Source: Okapia johnstoni
Lineage: Eukaryota; Chordata; Mammalia; Artiodactyla; Giraffidae
Direction of reading: 5' to 3'
Assembly (NCBI GenBank): GCA_024291935.2
Contig: JAGTYA010000026.1
Span: 6,552,001 to 6,616,000, forward strand
Length of the DNA: 64,000 bases
Part shown: piece by piece, positions 22,585-33,130 of the stretch
Layout of the letters: each line of letters begins with the position of its first letter
Numbering within the stretch: the first letter of the stretch is position 1
Made by a program: the position numbers and the translations under genes
Notes under the pieces: model-generated
The model's database searches: none
Told to the model about the DNA's origin: nothing
Seen by the model: the letters and a program-made list of their open reading frames with translations, nothing else

Positions 22585-22745
22585 GTGAAGTCATTCAGTC
22601 CTGTCAAACTGTTTGTGACCCCATGGACTATAGCCTACCAGGCTCCTCCGTCCATGGGATTCTCCAGGCAAGAATACTGGAGTGGGTTACCATTTTCTTC
22701 TCCAAGGGAGCTTCCCGACCCAGGTCTCCCACATTGTAGGCAGAA
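22585..22745 (-). repeat. Bov-tA SINE, inverted, 3'-truncated
   Basis: TTCAGTCCTGTCAAACTG, CAAGAATACTGGAGTGGG and TCCCGACCCAGGTCTCCC in inverted Bov-tA order, lying 256 bases upstream of the GAL3ST3 terminal exon. Confidence 0.85.
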
Positions 22746-23000
22746 GCTAGAGAGATTTAAAAAAAAAAAAGGTCTGACACTTGTAGCCTATTTCCTCTGT
22801 TTGGAGACCCCCTGGCCTTCCTGCCTGTTACCCTCTCACAGGGAATCCCTGGGGGTGGTCATCTTAGACGCCGCGCACCATACGTCTCTGTACTGTTTTG
22901 TGGGTAAAGCCCTGGGCCCATCCCCACCATCCTTGGGGAAAGGCCGGGTCAAGCGGCACCCTTCTCACACCCTCCTCCTTGCACACCCCGGACCCTGCAG

Positions 23001-24162
23001 GTACCCCAAGCTGTTCCCTCTGAGCTGCCCGCCTCTGCAGGACTCTCCGCCGCGCCCCAAGCACATGACCGTGGCCTTTCTGAAGACGCACAAGACTGCG
23101 GGCACGACGGTGCAGAACATCCTGTTCCGTTTCGCCGAGCGCCACAACCTGACGGTGGCCCTGCCGCACCCGAGCTGCGAGCACCAGTTCTGCTACCCGC
23201 GTAACTTCTCGGCGCACTTCGTGCACCCGGCCACGCGGCCGCCGCATGTGCTGGCCAGCCACCTGCGCTTCGACCGCGCGGAGCTGCAGCGCCTCATGCC
23301 TCCCGGCACCGTCTACGTCACCATCCTGCGCGAGCCGGCCGCCATGTTCGAGTCGCTCTTCAGCTACTACAACCAGTACTGCCCCGCCTTCCGGCGCGTG
23401 CCCAACGCGTCGCTCGAGGCCTTCCTGCGCGCGCCCGAGGCCTACTACCGCGCAGGCGAGCACTTCGCCATGTTCGCGCACAACACCCTGGCCTACGACC
23501 TGGGCGGCGACAACGAGCGCAGCCCCCGCGACGACGCCGCCTACTTGGCGGGCCTCATCCGCCAGGTGGAGGAGGTCTTCTCGCTCGTCATGATCGCCGA
23601 GTACTTCGACGAGTCGCTCGTGCTGCTGCGGCGCCTGCTGGCCTGGGACCTGGACGACGTGCTCTACGCCAGGCTCAACGCGCGCGCCGCCAGCTCGCGC
23701 CTCGCCGCCATCCCCGCGGCTCTCGCGCGGGCTGCGCGCGCTTGGAACGCGCTCGACGCCGGCCTCTACGACCACTTCAACGCCACCTTCTGGCGCCGCG
23801 TGGCGAGTGCCGGCCGCGCCTGCGTGGAGCGCGAGGCGCGCGAGCTGCGCGAGGCCCGAGAGCGCCTGCTGCGGCGTTGCTTTGGCGACGAGCCGGTGCT
23901 GCGACCCGCAGCGCAGATCCGCACCAAGCAGCTGCAGCCGTGGCAGCCCAGCCGCAAGGTGGACATCATGGGCTACGACCTGCCTAGCGGCCACGCCGGT
24001 CCAGCCACCGAGGCCTGCCTCAAGCTGGCCATGCCCGAGGTGCAGTACTCAAGCTACCTGCTGCGCAAGCAGAAGCGCCGGGGCGGCATGCGCCTCCGGC
24101 CCGAACCGGTCCTAGACAACCCCCCTCCTCGGCCCATCCGGGCGCTGCGCCCAGGCCCCTGA
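23001..24162 (+). CDS. GAL3ST3: Galactose-3-O-sulfotransferase 3, terminal coding exon (partial gene)
   Basis: GAL3ST3 is a type II Golgi enzyme that transfers sulfate from PAPS to C3 of terminal galactose on N-acetyllactosamine glycans. The exon follows a pyrimidine/CTGCAG acceptor at 22999-23000. Its first base completes a Trp codon and it then opens YPKLFPLSCPPL. It encodes 386 residues to a TGA at 24160-24162. The PAPS 5'-phosphosulfate site appears as FLKTHKTAGTT and the 3'-phosphate site as TILREPAAMFESLF. Several N-glycosylation sequons are present (NLT, NFS, NAS, NAT). The exon is very GC-rich, intact and almost identical in spacing to human. About 42 N-terminal residues (cytosolic tail and membrane anchor in human) should come from an upstream exon I could not find between 16,850 and 23,000, so the window gives a partial coding model. 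Confidence 0.95.
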
Positions 24163-24678
24163 GCTCCGGGTGGGAGTCTGGCCTCTGACCTGCCCACCAG
24201 GGTCTTCCCTACGGCTGCTTCCAGGTCCCATCCCATCAGGGCCCTTTCTCCTGAGAGGGGCAGCAGCAGTAAGTGGGGGCGCATCTCCCTGTTTGAGCCC
24301 ACCTCCCAGAGAGGTGTAGGCCCGATCGAACCCCGGGCCACTCTCTCCTTTGTCCTAATTGGTTGGTGGCTCTGCCAAGAGATTTGAGGCCCGTTCAGAA
24401 CTGCCCATCCTGCCTTCTTAAGGGGATTGAGGACCCCCCACACACACCTATCTTTTCCAAGTGGATGAGTCCATGCCACAGAGAGGGGCTGAGCTCTGGG
24501 AAAAGCTACTCTGCCTGTCAGCCTCCCGGGCTCTAGAGCTCTTCCTGCCAGGGCTCAGAGGCCCCCACACTGTCTGTCTTCCAGGTTCCACCCTCCTAAC
24601 AGACCTAAGCTGCTCCCAGACCCCCAGAACCAAAAGTTCTTGGGGTGGGCTTTTTGTTTGTTTCGTTTTCCTTTTTTA

Positions 24679-24684
24679 AATAAA
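24679..24684 (+). terminator. GAL3ST3: GAL3ST3 polyadenylation signal
   Basis: AATAAA in TTTTAAATAAAATATT, about 520 bases after the GAL3ST3 stop codon and the first canonical hexamer downstream on this strand. Confidence 0.7.
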
Positions 24685-25139
24685 ATATTTTAAAATGTGC
24701 ATTTTGTATGTTAGTCATTAAAAGCCAATTCCCCCCTCTTTGAGGATGAGGCAGATGCCTAAGAATAGATGTGGCTGTTACCATGAGAATGGGAACCCAA
24801 TGAAACCGAGCAGGATCTTGTGGAGCTCCTGGACATAAAAGCCTTTCCATGTCCCCCATTTCTTGTTTGTAAGGAGCAGACTCCAGCCTCCATGACCTTC
24901 CCTGAGTTCCAAAGGGAAGATTTGAACAGCTGCTCATTAAACAAGATAGAGGATGCAGAGACCAGAGAGGAGCAGCAGCCTTGGGGCAGAGTCCTGGTTC
25001 CACCTCAAGGGATACACATAACAGTATCTTTTGAGCTCTTTAGAGAATTAAAACCTCCAATAAATGGCAGATATCAGCCTTCTTCATTCCAGAGAAGACC
25101 ACCTGAGGCCAGATTAAAGACCAGAGAAGTCTCTCGAGA

Positions 25140-25677
25140 TTGTTGTTCAGTAGCTAAGTCCTGTCTGGCTATTTGCAACCCCATGGACTGCAGCACACCA
25201 GGCTCCTCTGTCCTCCACTATCTCAGGAGTTTGCTCAAATTCAAATGCATTAAGACAGTGATGCTATCTAACCATCTCATTCTCTGCCACCCCTTTCTCC
25301 TTTTGTGTTCAATCTTTCGAAGCTTCAGGGTCTTTTCCAGTGAGTCAGCTCTTTGCATCAAGTGGCCAAACTCTTGGAGCTTCAGTGACAGTCCTTCCAA
25401 TGAATATTCAGAGTTGATTTCCTTTAGGACTGACTGGTTTGATCTCCTTGCAGTCCAAGAGACTCTCAAGAGTCTTCTCCAACACCATAATTCGAAAGCA
25501 TCAATTCTTCAGCGCTCAATCTTATGGTCCAAATCTCACACCTGTACACAACTACTGGAAAAACCATAGCTTTGACTATATGCACCTTTGTCAGCAAAGT
25601 GATTCGTCTGCTTTTTAATACACTGTCTAGGTTTGTCATAGCATTACTTCCAAGGAGCAAGTGTTTTTTAATTTTCT
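25140..25677 (-). repeat. BovB LINE 3' end, inverted
   Basis: Runs from TTCAGTAGCTAAGTCCTG through TTCAGGGTCTTTTCCAGTG and CTCTCAAGAGTCTTCTCC to the ACTTCCAAGGAGCAAG segment, the reverse strand of the BovB 3' region. It abuts a plus-strand BovB. Confidence 0.9.
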
Positions 25678-25679
25678 TC

Positions 25680-26692
25680 AAGAGATGAGAATACCAGACC
25701 ACCTGACCTGCCTCTTGAGAAATCCGTATGCAGGTCAAGAAGCAACAGTTAGAACTGGACGTGGAACAACAGACTGGTTCCAAATAGGGAAAGGAGTACA
25801 TCAAGGCTGTATATTGTCACCCTGCTTATTTAACTTATATGCAGAGTACATCATGAGAAATGTTGAGCGGGATGAAGCACAAGCTGGAATCAAGATTGCC
25901 AGGAGAAATATCAATAACCTCAAATATGCAGGTTATGGCAAAAAGCGAAGAAGAACTAAAGAGCCTCTTCATGAAAGTGAAAGAGGAGAGTGGAAAAGTT
26001 GGCTTAAAACTCAACCTTTACAAAACTAAGATCATGGCATCTGGCCCCATCACTTCATAGCAAATAGATGGGGAAACAGTGCAAACAGTAACAGACTTTA
26101 TTTTGGGGGGCTCCAAAATCACTGCAGATGGTGACTGCAGCCATGAAATTAGAAGACGCTTGCTCCTTGGAAGAAAAGTTATGACCAACCTAGACAGCAT
26201 ATTAAAAAGTAGAGACATTACTTTGCCAACAAAAGTCCGTCTAGTCAAAGCTATGATTTTTCCAGTGGTCATGTATGGATGTGAGAGTTGAACTATAGAG
26301 AAAGCTGAGCACCGAAGAATTGATGCTTTTGAACTGTGGTGTTGGAGAAGACTCTTGAGAGTCCCTTGGACTGCAAGGAGATCCAACCAGTCCATCCTAA
26401 AGGAAATCAGTCCTGAATATTCATTGGAAGGACTGATGCTGAAGCTGAAACTCCAATACTTTGGCCACCTGATGTGAAGAGCTGACTCATTGGAAAAGAC
26501 CCTGATGCTGGGAAGGATTGGGGGCAGGAGGAGAAGGGGACGACAGAGGATGAGACGGTTGGATGGCATCACTGACGTGATGGACATGAGCTTGAGTAGG
26601 CTCTGGGAGTTGGTGATAGACAGGGAAGCCTGGCGTGCTGCAGTCCATGGGGTTGCAAAGAGTTGGACACGACCGAGCAACTGAACTTAACT
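25680..26692 (+). mobile_element. BovB LINE, 5'-truncated, reverse transcriptase tail
   Basis: Sense-strand BovB starting inside the reverse transcriptase region. A frame beginning near 25680 reads the conserved RT phrase HQGCILSPCLFNLYAEY, but it is damaged: the usual catalytic YADD-type stretch after the RT block is altered, and stops follow. The 3' part reads TTGGATGGCATCACTGACG and CAAAGAGTTGGACACGACC and ends in the CTGAACTTAACTGAAC terminal repeat. Not a functional element. Confidence 0.9.
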
Positions 26693-26794
26693 GAACCTAT
26701 TTTTTACCTACAAGAGTCATAGAGATCAAAAGTTTGATAACTTGGATTCAATCCCTGCTTGGGGAACTAGGATCTCACAAGCCACGTGGTGCAG

Positions 26795-27110
26795 CCCCAA
26801 AAGAAAGAATCCGCCTGCCAATGTAGGGGACATGGGTTCAATCCCTGATCCAGAAAGATCCCACATCCTGAGGGGCAATGAAGCCTGTGAGCCACAATGA
26901 CTGAGCCCTTGTGCCCCAACTCCTGAGGCTCACATGCCCTAGAGCCTGTGCTCTGTACAAGAGAAGCCACCACAATGTGAAGCTCTGCACTGCACTGCAA
27001 CTCGAGAGTAGCCCCTGCTCACCACAAGTAGAGAAAAGCCCCTGCAGCAATGAAGACCCAGCACAGCCAAAAACAAACAAACAAATAAATACAAACACTA
27101 AAAAAAAATA
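26795..27110 (+). repeat. CHR-type SINE, long form
   Basis: AGAATCCGCCTGCCAATG head, GGTTCAATCCCTGATCC box and GAAGACCCAGCACAGCC tail followed by an A-rich end. Confidence 0.85.
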
Positions 27111-27114
27111 AAGT

Positions 27115-27740
27115 TACTGTATCAGCCAAGATTTAATCAGAGAAACAGAATTACTGGGAACAATTATGTGTAGTCAAGATGTATTCTAGGGATAAGACCC
27201 TGCGTAATCGTGAGGGCTGATCATAGAAGACTGCTGTTTTTGTTTCTGGTGCTGGAGCTCAAAGCAGGCAGACTGCTGGAAAGCATGTGATGTGAGGTGA
27301 GGGAAGCAAGAACAAACTGGCACCTGTGAGGACTAGCTAGCACCCACAGGATGGACCAGAACCCAATCAGTCTCTCATTGCACCTAAGCCTCTTAACTTT
27401 AATGAAGCGGACGGTTCACAGGAGAAGCTGGCACTGTATCTAGGAGCTGAATGTGCACCTGGAGCAAGAGTATCAGAAGCAGGAGGAGCTGTGGACCCAG
27501 CTATTGCCCGATGCCACATGCTGAGCCAGCAAATGAGGGTCACTGTGTGAGAGAGGTGCCACCACTTCGGGGGCCTCTGCACCAACCTGCCTCACGGAAA
27601 AAAGGGTACAACTCCTGTTTCACTTCTACTTTCCAAATCTTACGCAAAATGTCACTTGTGGGCCACATTAACAGAACTATGCAGGGAAGAGAATTCCAGG
27701 AAATAGATCCAGCTTAGTTAGAATGACACAGTACAAATTC
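27115..27740. repeat. Ancient repeat-like sequence, family not assigned
   Basis: AATCAGAGAAACAGAATTACTGGG at the left and CCAGCTTAGTTAGAATGACAC at the right recall the two ends of a common old mammalian repeat; each phrase is split here by mutations. No coding signal. Confidence 0.35.
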
Positions 27741-28179
27741 ACCGCAGTTTCAGACGTTAATTTGAAAATTATTGCCCATGGAGACCAGTTAGCACCAAAG
27801 GACTTTAGAGATGAAAGGTCACGTTCCTGAGGCCCTCAGATTCATGCTGTGATTGTTTCCCCCGTCCCAGAATTGATTGTGAGATTAGTGCTCAGTAGCT
27901 GGCAGACTCCCATTGGTTCCCTGCCACTGCACTGTGGACAAATATGGCAAAAAGGACCAAAAAGAAAGCTCTGGAATTGTCCCCTCCTCCACCAAGTTGT
28001 AAACCAGAAGTGATACCACAACCCTGAAGAAACTGCAGAGATTAGTGCCACCATTAAGGGTTTGAGAGATGCAAGAGTGGTGGTGATTCCAGTCATAGTC
28101 CTACCTGTTTGCAGGTGGAAAAAGCAAACTTAGCGATGTGGCAATGCCAATAACAGCTGCAATTCTATTTTAAACCATA

Positions 28180-28560
28180 AAGAAGGCTGAGTACCAAAGA
28201 ACTGATGCTTTCAAACTGTGGTGCTGAAGAAGACTCATGACAGTCCCTTGTGGACAGCAAGGAGATCAAACCAGTCAACCCTAAAGGAAATCAACCCTGA
28301 ATATTCACTGGAAGGACTGATGCGGAAGTTCCAATACTTTGGCCACCTGATGTGAAGAGCTGACTCGTTGGAAAAGACCCCGATGCAGGGAAAGACTGAG
28401 GGCAGGAGGAGAAGGGGATATGATGGTTGGATGGCATCATTGAACAACGGACATGAGTTTGAGCAAACTCAGGGAGATAGTGAAGGATAGGGAAGCCTGG
28501 CGTGCTGCAGTCCATGGGATCACAAAATTTGGACACCACTTAGTGACTGAACAACAATAA
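28180..28560 (+). repeat. BovB LINE 3' end inserted in the ERV relic
   Basis: AAGGCTGAGTACCAAAG, ACTGGAAGGACTGATGC and CACTTAGTGACTGAACAAC in sense order. It interrupts the retroviral relic. Confidence 0.9.
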
Positions 28561-28569
28561 CAAAGTATT

Positions 28570-28775
28570 CTTAAAATTTATTTATGCATTTATTTGGTTG
28601 TGCTGGGTCTTAGCCACAGCACACAGGATCTTCAACCTCCATTGCGGCATGCAATCTTTTAGTTCCAGTATGTGGGATCTAGTTCCCTGACCGGCGATTG
28701 AAACCAGGCTCCCTGCATTGGAAGTTCAGGGTCTTAACCAATTGGTCAATTGGTTAAGGGAAATCCTACACTGCT
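28570..28775 (-). repeat. CHR-type SINE, inverted
   Basis: TTTGGTTGTGCTGGGTCTTAG through GACCGGCGATTGAAACC to GGGTCTTAACCAATTGG. Inserted next to the BovB piece in the ERV relic. Confidence 0.75.
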
Positions 28776-29737
28776 GCAATTCTAGATTTGAGATATTTAT
28801 TGGAGAAAATCAATAAAAACCCCAGCAGCAACTGCTGTGTGACTGTTGAACTAGTAGTAAGTACTTTCTCTTACATTCCCATGAGTATAGGAAATTACAG
28901 TTTGCTTTTACCTGGCAAGGATAACAGTATACCTTTACTGTCTTGTCCTTAAATTATTGCCATTCTCCTGCAAACTGCTAGGTCCAAAGGGATTTTGATA
29001 GTCTTGACAGCATAGAGAACACCATGGTGACACACTCAATTGATGCCGTTATGCTAACTGGACACTATGAGCAGGAAACAACAATGCCCTTAGGTGCCCT
29101 AGACATATGTGTGCCAGAGAGTTGGAGATGAAAATTTGAGGGCCTGCCACATCAGGAAAGTTTCCAGCAGTCCAGAGGTCTGCAGAATGTTGCATATCTC
29201 TTCTGACGTGAGAGATGAGTTGCTGTCACTTATATCATACGCCACAAAGAAAGAGGAGCAATGTATGGTGTGCCTTTTGGGTTTTGGAGTCAACACAGAT
29301 CACAAGCTGTTTTGACGCAATTTCTCGATAACCTGTAAATCTGACAATGTTTGATCTGGATCTCAAAAAAGCTCTTCAAGTGCCCAGACCATGGTGGAAG
29401 CTGCCTATCACTTGGGCACTATGCCTAGTAGATCCACGTGTCTGACTTAGGTGTCAGCCAAAGACTCCACGTGGCATCTGTGGCAACCCCCAACAGGAGG
29501 ATCACAGCTAAGACCTCTGGAATTTTGGTCATGCTATCTCTGCTGACGACTATTCTATCTCTTCAAAAGCAGTTTCTGGCTTGCTACTGGGCCTTAATGA
29601 AGACTGAATGCCTGATTTATGAAACACCATGTGATTATCAGACTCAAGTGTTCATCATAAACTGGGTGTTATCTGACCTACAGAATCATGAAGCTGGATT
29701 TTAATGGTTGCATCTCATTAGAAACTGAAGTGATAGA

Positions 29738-29980
29738 GGGTCTTCCCTCGTGGTTCAGTGGTTAAGAATCTGCCTTGCAGTACAGGGGATGTGGATTCGA
29801 TCCCTGGTTGGGGAACTAAGATCCCACAAGCCTCAGAGCAACCAAGCCTGCACACCACAACTATGGAGCCCACGCACCGCAACTTGGGAGTCCACGTGTC
29901 AGAATGAAAGCTCCCCCATGATGCAACGAAGATCCCATGTACTGCAACTGAGACCTGAGGCAGTCAAATAAATAAAAGAA
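29738..29980 (+). repeat. CHR-type SINE
   Basis: GGTCTTCCCTCGTGGTTCAG head, GATTCGATCCCTGGTTGG box and AACTGAGACCTGAGGCAG near the end. Inserted between the RT/RNase H blocks of the ERV relic. Confidence 0.85.
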
Positions 29981-30477
29981 ATTGGCATGGTATATATGAT
30001 ACTGGGCCCAAACTGATCCAGAAGGCACAAATAAACTACATGAGCAGGTGGTTCAGATTCCCATGCTATCAGTTCCTACAGCTTCACCTCAGTTTATACT
30101 CAAAGGCTCCAAGGGGAGGAGGAGAAAGGACAGGCCTGATTTCTGGAAGGCTTTGTACAACTAAACCAGCGACAGCCAGCAGTGGACGTATGCTCAGGAC
30201 AAACCAATTCAGAGCTGGCCCTGAAAAACGGTGATGAACAAAAATGGTCCTTGTGGGCAGAGCTTTGGGCAATATACACGTTATCCATTTGTGTGGAAGA
30301 AAGGAGGAGCTAAGGTGCCACTTTATATGGACTCTTGAGTAATATCTGATGGGCTGGACATTTGCAGAGACTTGAAAAAAACACCTCTGGGAAATTGATA
30401 ACATGATCGTCTATGGAAGTGGTCTGTGGATGGCTTCTTTCTTTCTTCTTCCATGAGACAACAAACTATCTCATGGG

Positions 30478-30560
30478 GTTTCTTTTTTGTTGGTGTTTTG
30501 TTAAATTAATTTTTATTGGAGTATAGCTGCTTTACATATGGATGGCGTCTTAAAATGCTC
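30478..30560 (-). repeat. L1 fragment
   Basis: AATTTTTATTGGAGTATAGC followed by TGCTTTACATATGG is the reverse strand of an artiodactyl L1 3' UTR. Confidence 0.6.
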
Positions 30561-30794
30561 ACAGAATGGGAAGTTATTCATGTCCCGTGTAAATGCTCAT
30601 CACAAGGCAAACAGTGCAGGAATCCTCACTAGTCGGATAAGACAATCCATCCTATAGATGCAGTCAGCCTCTTGCCCCAACCAAATTGGTGGTTCTCAAT
30701 GGACCCTTCACAAAGTGCAAAGCCACAGGTTTTCTATACGTCTTTATAAGAGGTGTCTGTGTTCTTTGTCCAGGTTTTCACACAGGTTATTTTA

Positions 30795-31700
30795 ATTAAA
30801 AAATCTATTGTGGTAAAATATTTATTAATATAAAATTTGCCATTTTAACCATTTTTTTTTAAAAAAGTTTATGTATTTACTTACTTTATGGCTGTACTAT
30901 GTCCTCGTTGCTGGGCGAGGGCTTTCTCCAGTTGTGGCAAGTCAAGCGGAGCCCACTCTTTGTTGGCTTCTCACTGCGGTGGCTTCTCTTGTTGCAGAGC
31001 ACGAGCCATAGGACACAGGAGCTGGTAGTTTCAGTGTGTGGGCTCAGTAGTTGTGGTGCTCGGGCTTAGTTGCCCCAAGGCATGTGGGATCTTAGTTCCT
31101 GGAGCAGGGATCCAATCTGTGTAAACTGCATTGGCAGGCAGTCTCTCAACCACTGGACCACCAGGGAAGTCCCATTCTAACCATTGTTCAAATGTACCAT
31201 TCAAGTGCAGTGAGTACATTCACAACATTGAATAACTGGTCACCACAGTCCATCTCCAGAAGTTTTCATCATCCCAACTGAAATTCTGCATCGTTAAACA
31301 TTCACTTTTCATCATCCTCTGCCCACAGCCTCTGGTAACCACTATTTAACTTTATGTGTCTACGAATGTGCCTATTCTGGGTAACTTATAAAAGCGGAGC
31401 AAATGATATTAGTTCTTTTGTGTCTGGTTTATTTCACTTAGTGTAGTGTCTTTGGGGTTCATCTATGTTGTAGTATGTTGTCAGAATTTCCTTTAAGGCT
31501 GAATAATATTCCATCGTATCTATGAACCACATTTTATCTATGTCTTTATCTGTCCAGGGTCATTTAGGTTGTTCCCACCTCTTGGCTGTTGTGAATAATG
31601 CCTCCACAAACAGGTGTTCTGATACCTGTTTGAGTCCCTGCCTTCCATGTTTCTGGTGCATAACCAGGTGTGAATTGCTACATCATAATCACAGCATAAT
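30795..31700 (-). repeat. L1 3' UTR relic, split by a CHR SINE
   Basis: Left part (30795-30855) contains AAAATTTGCCATTTTAACC. Right part (31173-31700) contains CCATCTCCAGAAGTTTTC and AAGGCTGAATAATATTCC. Both are the reverse strand of old L1M 3' sequence. The SINE between them is flanked by CATTTTAACCATT / CATTCTAACCATT, its likely target-site duplication. Confidence 0.7.
30856..31172 (-). repeat. CHR-type SINE, long form, inverted
   Basis: CTTACTTTATGGCTGTACT head, TAGTTGTGGTGCTCGGG body and CTCAACCACTGGACCACC end, inserted in an L1 relic. Confidence 0.85.
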
Positions 31701-31904
31701 TTAAACACTCTCAAGTAAACTAGTCTTGGTTTCACCAGGCTAACATTTTGCAGCATTGTTCTTTTTTTCATGAGGCAGTTTTTAACACCAGCACCTCCCT
31801 GGACGGAAAGTATTGTGCATGGCAACATTAAGTTTTTGTTTGCTGGGTTTTGATCGGTTTTGGTTTTTCATATGAGCAGTGAAATCTCTCACAGAGCCAA
31901 CTTT

Positions 31905-32190
31905 TTAAAAATGTATTTATTTTTGGTTGCCCTGGGTCTTCACTGCTGCACACAGGCTTTCTCTAGTTGTGGCAAGAGGAGGCTACCCTTCGTTGCAGGG
32001 CAAGGAATTCTCATTGCAGTGGCTTCTCTGTTTCAGAGTACGGGCTGTAGGGCACAGAAGCTCAGTAGTTGTGGCGCTCAGGCTTAGCTGCTCCATGGCA
32101 TGTGGGATCTTCCTGGATCTAGGACTGAACCAGTGTCTCCTGTATTGCAAGTTGCACCCTTAATCACTGGACCACCAAGGAAGTCCTGGA
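31905..32190 (-). repeat. CHR-type SINE, long form, inverted
   Basis: GGTTGCCCTGGGTCTTCAC head, AGTAGTTGTGGCGCTCAGG body and AATCACTGGACCACCAAGG end. Confidence 0.85.
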
Positions 32191-32229
32191 ACCAACTCTT
32201 GATGGAAATGCCATCGGTTCAAAGGCCAA

Positions 32230-32500
32230 GACCAGGAGGTTGGGGAGAGGATAAATTGGGAGACTAGGATTGACATATCCACACTCCTATATAAAATACA
32301 GAGGACTAATAAGGACCTATTGTATAGCACACGGAGCTCTACTCAAAACTCTGTAATGACCTATATGGGAAGAATTTGAAAAAGAGTGGATATATGCTCA
32401 TATATATATATATATATATATAACAGATTCAGTTTGCTGTGCAGCAGAAACTAACACAACATTGTAAATCAGCTAGATTCCAATAAAAAATTTTGAAAAT
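32230..32500 (+). repeat. L1 3' end with internal (TA)n
   Basis: GACCTATTGTATAGCACACG and AACACAACATTGTAAATCAG followed by an AATAAAAA tail are the terminal L1 3' UTR in sense. A TATATA run lies at about 32400-32422. Confidence 0.8.
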
Positions 32501-32509
32501 GCCAAGACA

Positions 32510-33130
32510 GTTCTTCTAAGACAGATCTTTTGAGTCCAGATATGAGGAACACATTAACCATATCTTGGCTGGTTGTTTGTAAAAGCTGCAGCAGAAAAAA
32601 ATTTTTTTCTTGATTATCGGCGTCACTTACAAATCTTACAAGTGTTATAATGGCATTTGTCAGTGAAATCTGTTGACTCATCAGCCTGGATAAAGAATCT
32701 GTTGTTTTTTCAGTTAATTACCAAGAAAAAAAAAATGTCTTCAGCATCATGTGACATCAGTATGTCTCCTTGTTGCTCCCTCTGAGAGTAGAATCTTTCC
32801 ACTCTTTTGTTGGGCATCTTGTGCTAACATTTCACTCATATAATTTTACACACTAGCATTATTAGGTTCTTTTTTTCTGAACAATAGGTCTGTTACAAAT
32901 AATTTGTTCTTTGAGGCTTTTTAATATAACAAATATGGCTTATAAAAGCCTTGATCTGTTTGCTTTGTGATACCATAGATAAAAATTAGCACATTTATTT
33001 GTCAAATGGCTGTAATTTGTAGTTCTTTTTAATTTTGCTAAAGCCAGGGCTACATTTGTAAATTGTAATTTTTCACCACTAAGCCTGCCAGATTTGCCCA
33101 CAGTCCTAAGCTCCTCCTCTTTCACTTCAC
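32510..33130 (-). pseudogene. hAT-type transposase-like relic
   Basis: On the minus strand, around 32700-32660, a frame reads FFIQADESTDFTDK, the DESTD block typical of hAT-derived transposases and the domesticated ZBED/FAM200-type proteins. A neighbouring frame then continues as TLVRFVSDADNQEKNF, matching the next conserved block after a frameshift. Further upstream on the same strand (33125-32940) a 61-codon open piece and several stops precede it. The sequence is broken by frameshifts and cannot encode a working protein. It could be a Charlie-like DNA transposon or a processed copy of a domesticated transposase gene; a protein search would decide. Confidence 0.5.

Larger units (their letters stand above)
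16850..23000 (+). other. GAL3ST3: GAL3ST3 intronic region
   Basis: Region between the presumed 5' non-coding exon and the terminal coding exon. It holds SINEs, a BovB piece and older repeats. A cassette-like segment at about 17341-17383 (good acceptor TTCCTCCTCAG before it, GTAAGG after it) could be a non-coding exon, but nothing confirms that. No segment matching the human membrane-anchor exon was seen. Confidence 0.5.
27840..30470 (+). mobile_element. Degenerate ERV-L-type (class III) endogenous retrovirus pol relic
   Basis: Three colinear blocks (about 27840-28174, 28790-29735, 29980-30470) look like pol in the order reverse transcriptase, then RNase H. Visible pieces: an AFTWQG-like segment followed by TFTVLS near 28915-28945, a degraded RT catalytic site reading SIDAVML near 29040, an INWVLSDLQ segment near 29665, and a WAELWAIYT RNase H-like segment near 30260. 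Stops and frameshifts occur throughout. The blocks are separated by younger insertions: a BovB 3' end, an inverted CHR SINE and a plus-strand CHR SINE. No LTRs or env were recognised. It is non-functional; family assignment rests on remembered ERV-L pol patterns. Confidence 0.6.

Noticed and set aside
22864..23994. 376-codon open frame antisense to GAL3ST3
   Set aside because: It lies exactly opposite a GC-rich conserved coding exon, where third-position G/C makes the antisense frame open by chance; the translation is low-complexity with no domain.
25661..26684. Several 60-220 codon ORFs with reverse-transcriptase-like text
   Set aside because: These are pieces of a truncated BovB LINE, not host genes; they are annotated as a mobile element.
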